64,000 nt of DNA from Rhodopseudomonas boonkerdii (GTDB lineage: Bacteria; Pseudomonadota; Alphaproteobacteria; Rhizobiales; Xanthobacteraceae). Under the pieces are notes generated by a model that searched no databases, had not been told where the DNA came from, and worked only from the letters and a program-made list of their open reading frames with translations. The position numbers and the translations under genes were made by a program. Positions 62,174-64,000 of this stretch are shown in pieces. Location of the stretch: contig NZ_CP036537.1 of NCBI RefSeq assembly GCF_021184025.1, positions 310,001 through 374,000 of the forward strand, read 5' to 3'. Positions within the stretch are counted from its first letter, which is position 1. Each line of letters starts with the position of its first letter.

Positions 62174-62686
62174 TTAAGCCGCAAATTCCTTCGACTCGCC
62201 ACGGGCGGCCTGACGGCCGCCGGCAAGCGGTACGAGTTCGGTGACCATTTCCGGATTGCCGTCCACCTGCTGCTCCGCGCGCAGCGCTTCGGCCTCTTCG
62301 GCCGCAGCCACGGCACGCGATGAAGCGGCCATACGCAGCGCGGTCTGGATTTCGTTTGCGTCGGCGCCGTTCTTCAACAGCATCAGCGTGATCAGCGCCT
62401 TGATATCCGAATTCATCGCCTCGGCGTTTTGCCTCATACGGCGCACGGAGGCAGAAGTCTCGGGCACGTTGTTGGCGTTCGGACGCAGCTTGGCGACATT
62501 GCTGGCGGTTGCGTCGGCCTGGTTGCGCGACGGGTTTGCATGTTCTTCCGCCATCATCACGCGAGACGCGGCTGCGAGCTGCAGCGCGTGATGGATTTCC
62601 GGCGACGTGGTGCCGGTCTTGAGGGCGAGAAGCGTGAGGAGGGCTTTGATATCCGAGTTCATCGCTGCGGTGTTCTGCATGTTCAT
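62174..62686 (-). CDS. Hypothetical protein with an internal duplication of about 35 residues
   Basis: A 170-residue protein. Residues 9-43 (MNSDIKALLTLLALKTGTTS then PEIHHALQLAAASRV) and 91-125 (MNSDIKALITLMLLKNGADA then NEIQTALRMAASSRA) are two copies of one helical module, separated by an Asn/Ala/Arg-rich linker. No cysteine, no membrane segment. The C-terminus is Gly/Glu rich. No family is recognised. It is 26 bp downstream of a single-pass membrane-protein gene on the same strand, so they are probably co-expressed. ATG 62680 or 62662 are alternative starts. Confidence 0.75.
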   Translation of the reverse strand: MNMQNTAAMNSDIKALLTLLALKTGTTSPEIHHALQLAAASRVMMAEEHANPSRNQADATASNVAKLRPNANNVPETSASVRRMRQNAEAMNSDIKALITLMLLKNGADANEIQTALRMAASSRAVAAAEEAEALRAEQQVDGNPEMVTELVPLAGGRQAARGESKEFAA

Positions 62687-62712
62687 GCTCGCTTGTTTGG
62701 ATGGTGGCGGAG

Positions 62713-63327
62713 TTAGTTCTGACGCGTCCCGAAGAGTTTCTCTAAAAAATTCGGTTCTGGTAGTTCGGGCATTGGCGTGGCTTCAGCGACATGGATGGGC
62801 GGCGCGCGCCGTGCATGTCGTTTGGGGCGGGGCATTGCGGGGGTAGGGTCCGGCTCGATGGCGGCTGCCGCCTCGGCAACGGGCGTCTCATGTGACGCTG
62901 CGTCGGTGAAGGTCGTGATGGTGCCGTCTTCGAGACAGCCGCGGATCGCCATGGGTTGAAGAAAATCTGCATCTTCAGCGACGGTCGCATTGGCTGCGCG
63001 CAGCTCCTGTTGCGCTTCGAGCCGGGTGCTCGCCTCCGAGCTCCATTGATCGAGCGGCAATCGATCGGATTTTACGACGGCAGGCGCATCGTTGTGAGCC
63101 ATAACCAGCGGCGGTAAGGTGCCGTCGCTGCGCAGCAGAAACGCCGCTGCCGCGGCGCAACCTGGCGCAAAGACGAAGAAAGCAAGACAGGCGGCGACCA
63201 CGGGCCTACGATCCAAGCGGCGGCGTGATGCGACATTATCGTTGGCATGCGCCGTGCTGAAGCTATGCAGCAGGCTTTCGATCTGAACGATTTGCGCCTG
63301 GGATGATCCAACCACCGATTCAGTCAT
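62713..63327 (-). CDS. Hypothetical single-pass membrane protein
   Basis: A 204-residue protein: cytoplasmic N-terminus with SRRRLDRRP just before a hydrophobic stretch (VVAACLAFFVFAPGCAAAAAF, residues about 43-64), then a periplasmic part of about 140 residues, with a Pro/Arg-rich tail ending LPEPNFLEKLFGTRQN. The ATG at 63327 has GAGG 5 bases upstream; the frame stays open further up but lacks a ribosome site. It probably forms an operon with the duplicated-module gene. No family is recognised. Confidence 0.7.
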   Translation of the reverse strand: MTESVVGSSQAQIVQIESLLHSFSTAHANDNVASRRRLDRRPVVAACLAFFVFAPGCAAAAAFLLRSDGTLPPLVMAHNDAPAVVKSDRLPLDQWSSEASTRLEAQQELRAANATVAEDADFLQPMAIRGCLEDGTITTFTDAASHETPVAEAAAAIEPDPTPAMPRPKRHARRAPPIHVAEATPMPELPEPNFLEKLFGTRQN

Positions 63328-63704
63328 GGCGACCTCGAATCTTGTTATGACCAGACTTTCACCAGTCATGGTGAATGGGTGGTCACCATTCGCTTCGTTC
63401 GGGGGCGCAGCGCGATCAGCCACGATGAAGACATCGCAACAGATGCTCAGATTGAATGTGATGGGGGGATCAGTTTTGTGGATGCCGTCTATGCATGCGA
63501 ACCGAATCGACCAGCACAGGATACGGTAGTGGCATCGACGACGGGTTAAAGATACCCACCGCATCGTCGCTGCGAAGCCGGGAAAGCCGGTTGGTTTTTC
63601 CCTTAACGTGATGATGCCTGGTTTTCCGGATTGCTTCGCCCAAACGAATTGCTGGTGCAATCCGTCAGGGCTCGCAATGACGGTGTTAGCTTGGGCGCTT
63701 CACC
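63328..63704. other. Gene-free stretch between the DUF1150 gene and the membrane-protein gene
   Basis: No convincing gene on either strand. It must hold the promoter for the minus-strand pair at 62.2-63.3 kb. The half near 63570-63690 is repeat-like: GGATTGC (63629-63635) and GCAATCC (63658-63664) form a hairpin, preceded by CCGGGAAAGCCGG. This resembles intergenic palindromes common in Bradyrhizobium-like genomes and lies downstream of DUF1150. Confidence 0.5.
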
Positions 63705-63974
63705 TCAGTGAACGCTGACAGCCTGCAATTCCTGGCTCCATGCATTCGCGATCGCCGTTTCGCGGCTGTCGGTGAGCATGATCGGGGTGCCATCGGCGGC
63801 GTGCAGCGCGAACAGCTGCAGACCCGGCGCAATCTGCGGCGCCTGCGGAAACAGGCCGGGCACGTCTTCGGACCGCACAGGCTTTACATAGGCGATCAAA
63901 CCTTCGCCCAGATGCGCCAGCGCTTCGGTCGTGATGGCGGCATTCTTCACGGCAGCAATTTCAACTTCAGTCAT
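63705..63974 (-). CDS. DUF1150 family protein
   Basis: An 89-residue protein of DUF1150: LGEGLIAYVKPVRSEDVPGL, FALHAADGTPIMLTDSRETA and a C-terminal AWSQELQAVSVH. The function is unknown. In related genomes it directly follows small heat-shock (Hsp20) genes, so an Hsp20 gene may lie just beyond the right edge. GAGGAG precedes the ATG at 63974. Confidence 0.92.
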   Translation of the reverse strand: MTEVEIAAVKNAAITTEALAHLGEGLIAYVKPVRSEDVPGLFPQAPQIAPGLQLFALHAADGTPIMLTDSRETAIANAWSQELQAVSVH

Positions 63975-64000
63975 CGTCTCGACTCCTCAACTGATTCAAG

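Noticed and set aside
63326..63529. Plus-strand frame in the gap before DUF1150
   Set aside because: Poor composition, no ribosome site, overlaps the start of a better minus-strand gene.

Overview
The window reads as a chromosomal segment of a high-GC alphaproteobacterium of the Bradyrhizobium / Rhodopseudomonas / Afipia / Tardiphaga group (Nitrobacteraceae). The support is the gene orders dnaK-dnaJ-pmtA, rnd-lptC-lptA-lptB-rpoN-hpf-ptsN and hrcA-grpE, the lineage-typical families DUF1150, DUF2244, DUF1330 and an FzlA-like GST, and several short palindromic repeat families that are common in these genomes. The genus cannot be fixed from the sequence alone. I see no prophage, transposase, CRISPR array or rRNA operon; this is mostly conserved core genome with small accessory pieces.

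Layout. 1-4.9 kb, minus strand: a partial membrane protein, a small exported protein, a ComM/YifB AAA ATPase, gshB, yraN and rsmI. An LpoA-like lipoprotein gene diverges at 5.06 kb. 6.3-8.9 kb, minus strand: hemW, rdgB and rph. 8.9-10.8 kb, plus strand: a possible 35-residue lipoprotein, hrcA and grpE. 11-14.1 kb: an AraC-type alkyltransferase, a DUF2244 protein, nth and a CysZ-like protein. 14.2-17.6 kb: a sugar-type ABC importer (binding protein and two permeases, no ATPase). 17.6-20.9 kb: a permuted papain-like protein, a Tat-exported amine oxidase and a TauE/SafE carrier. 20.9-26.4 kb, minus strand: the translation block infC, rpmI, rplT, pheS, pheT, with infC starting at an ATT codon. 26.6-33.7 kb: an alpha/beta hydrolase, queG, an FzlA-like GST, uppP, a polytopic membrane protein, a Tat-exported nicotinamidase-like protein and an unknown secreted protein.

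34-41.4 kb, plus strand: dnaK behind a strong RpoH-type promoter, then dnaJ, pmtA, an FMN reductase, pyrF, a DUF1330 protein, dapB and gpmA. 41.5-42.75 kb: an NDUFA9-like SDR protein and tRNA-Leu(CAG). 43-51.2 kb: a complete kdp potassium system (small ORF, kdpF, A, B, C, D, E). 51.3-54.5 kb: a catabolic-looking module of a divergent MarR regulator, flavin reductase, HpaB-type monooxygenase and cupin, with a promoter and a perfect palindromic operator candidate visible. 54.5-62 kb: a NYN/OST-HTH protein, then rnd and the LPS export / sigma-54 / nitrogen-PTS block. 62.2-64 kb, minus strand: a protein with an internal duplication, a single-pass membrane protein and a DUF1150 protein.

Functional themes are protein quality control (hrcA, grpE, dnaK, dnaJ), envelope biogenesis (LpoA-like protein, uppP, pmtA, lptCAB), tRNA and translation factors, and potassium homeostasis. 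No plainly new multi-gene system is present. The best leads are the MarR/HpaB/cupin module, the duplicated-motif protein with its membrane partner, the tiny lipoprotein whose start codon overlaps that of rph, and four short repeat families, one of which has two copies sharing an identical 42-bp arm in opposite orientation, one of them supplying the 3' end of pyrF.
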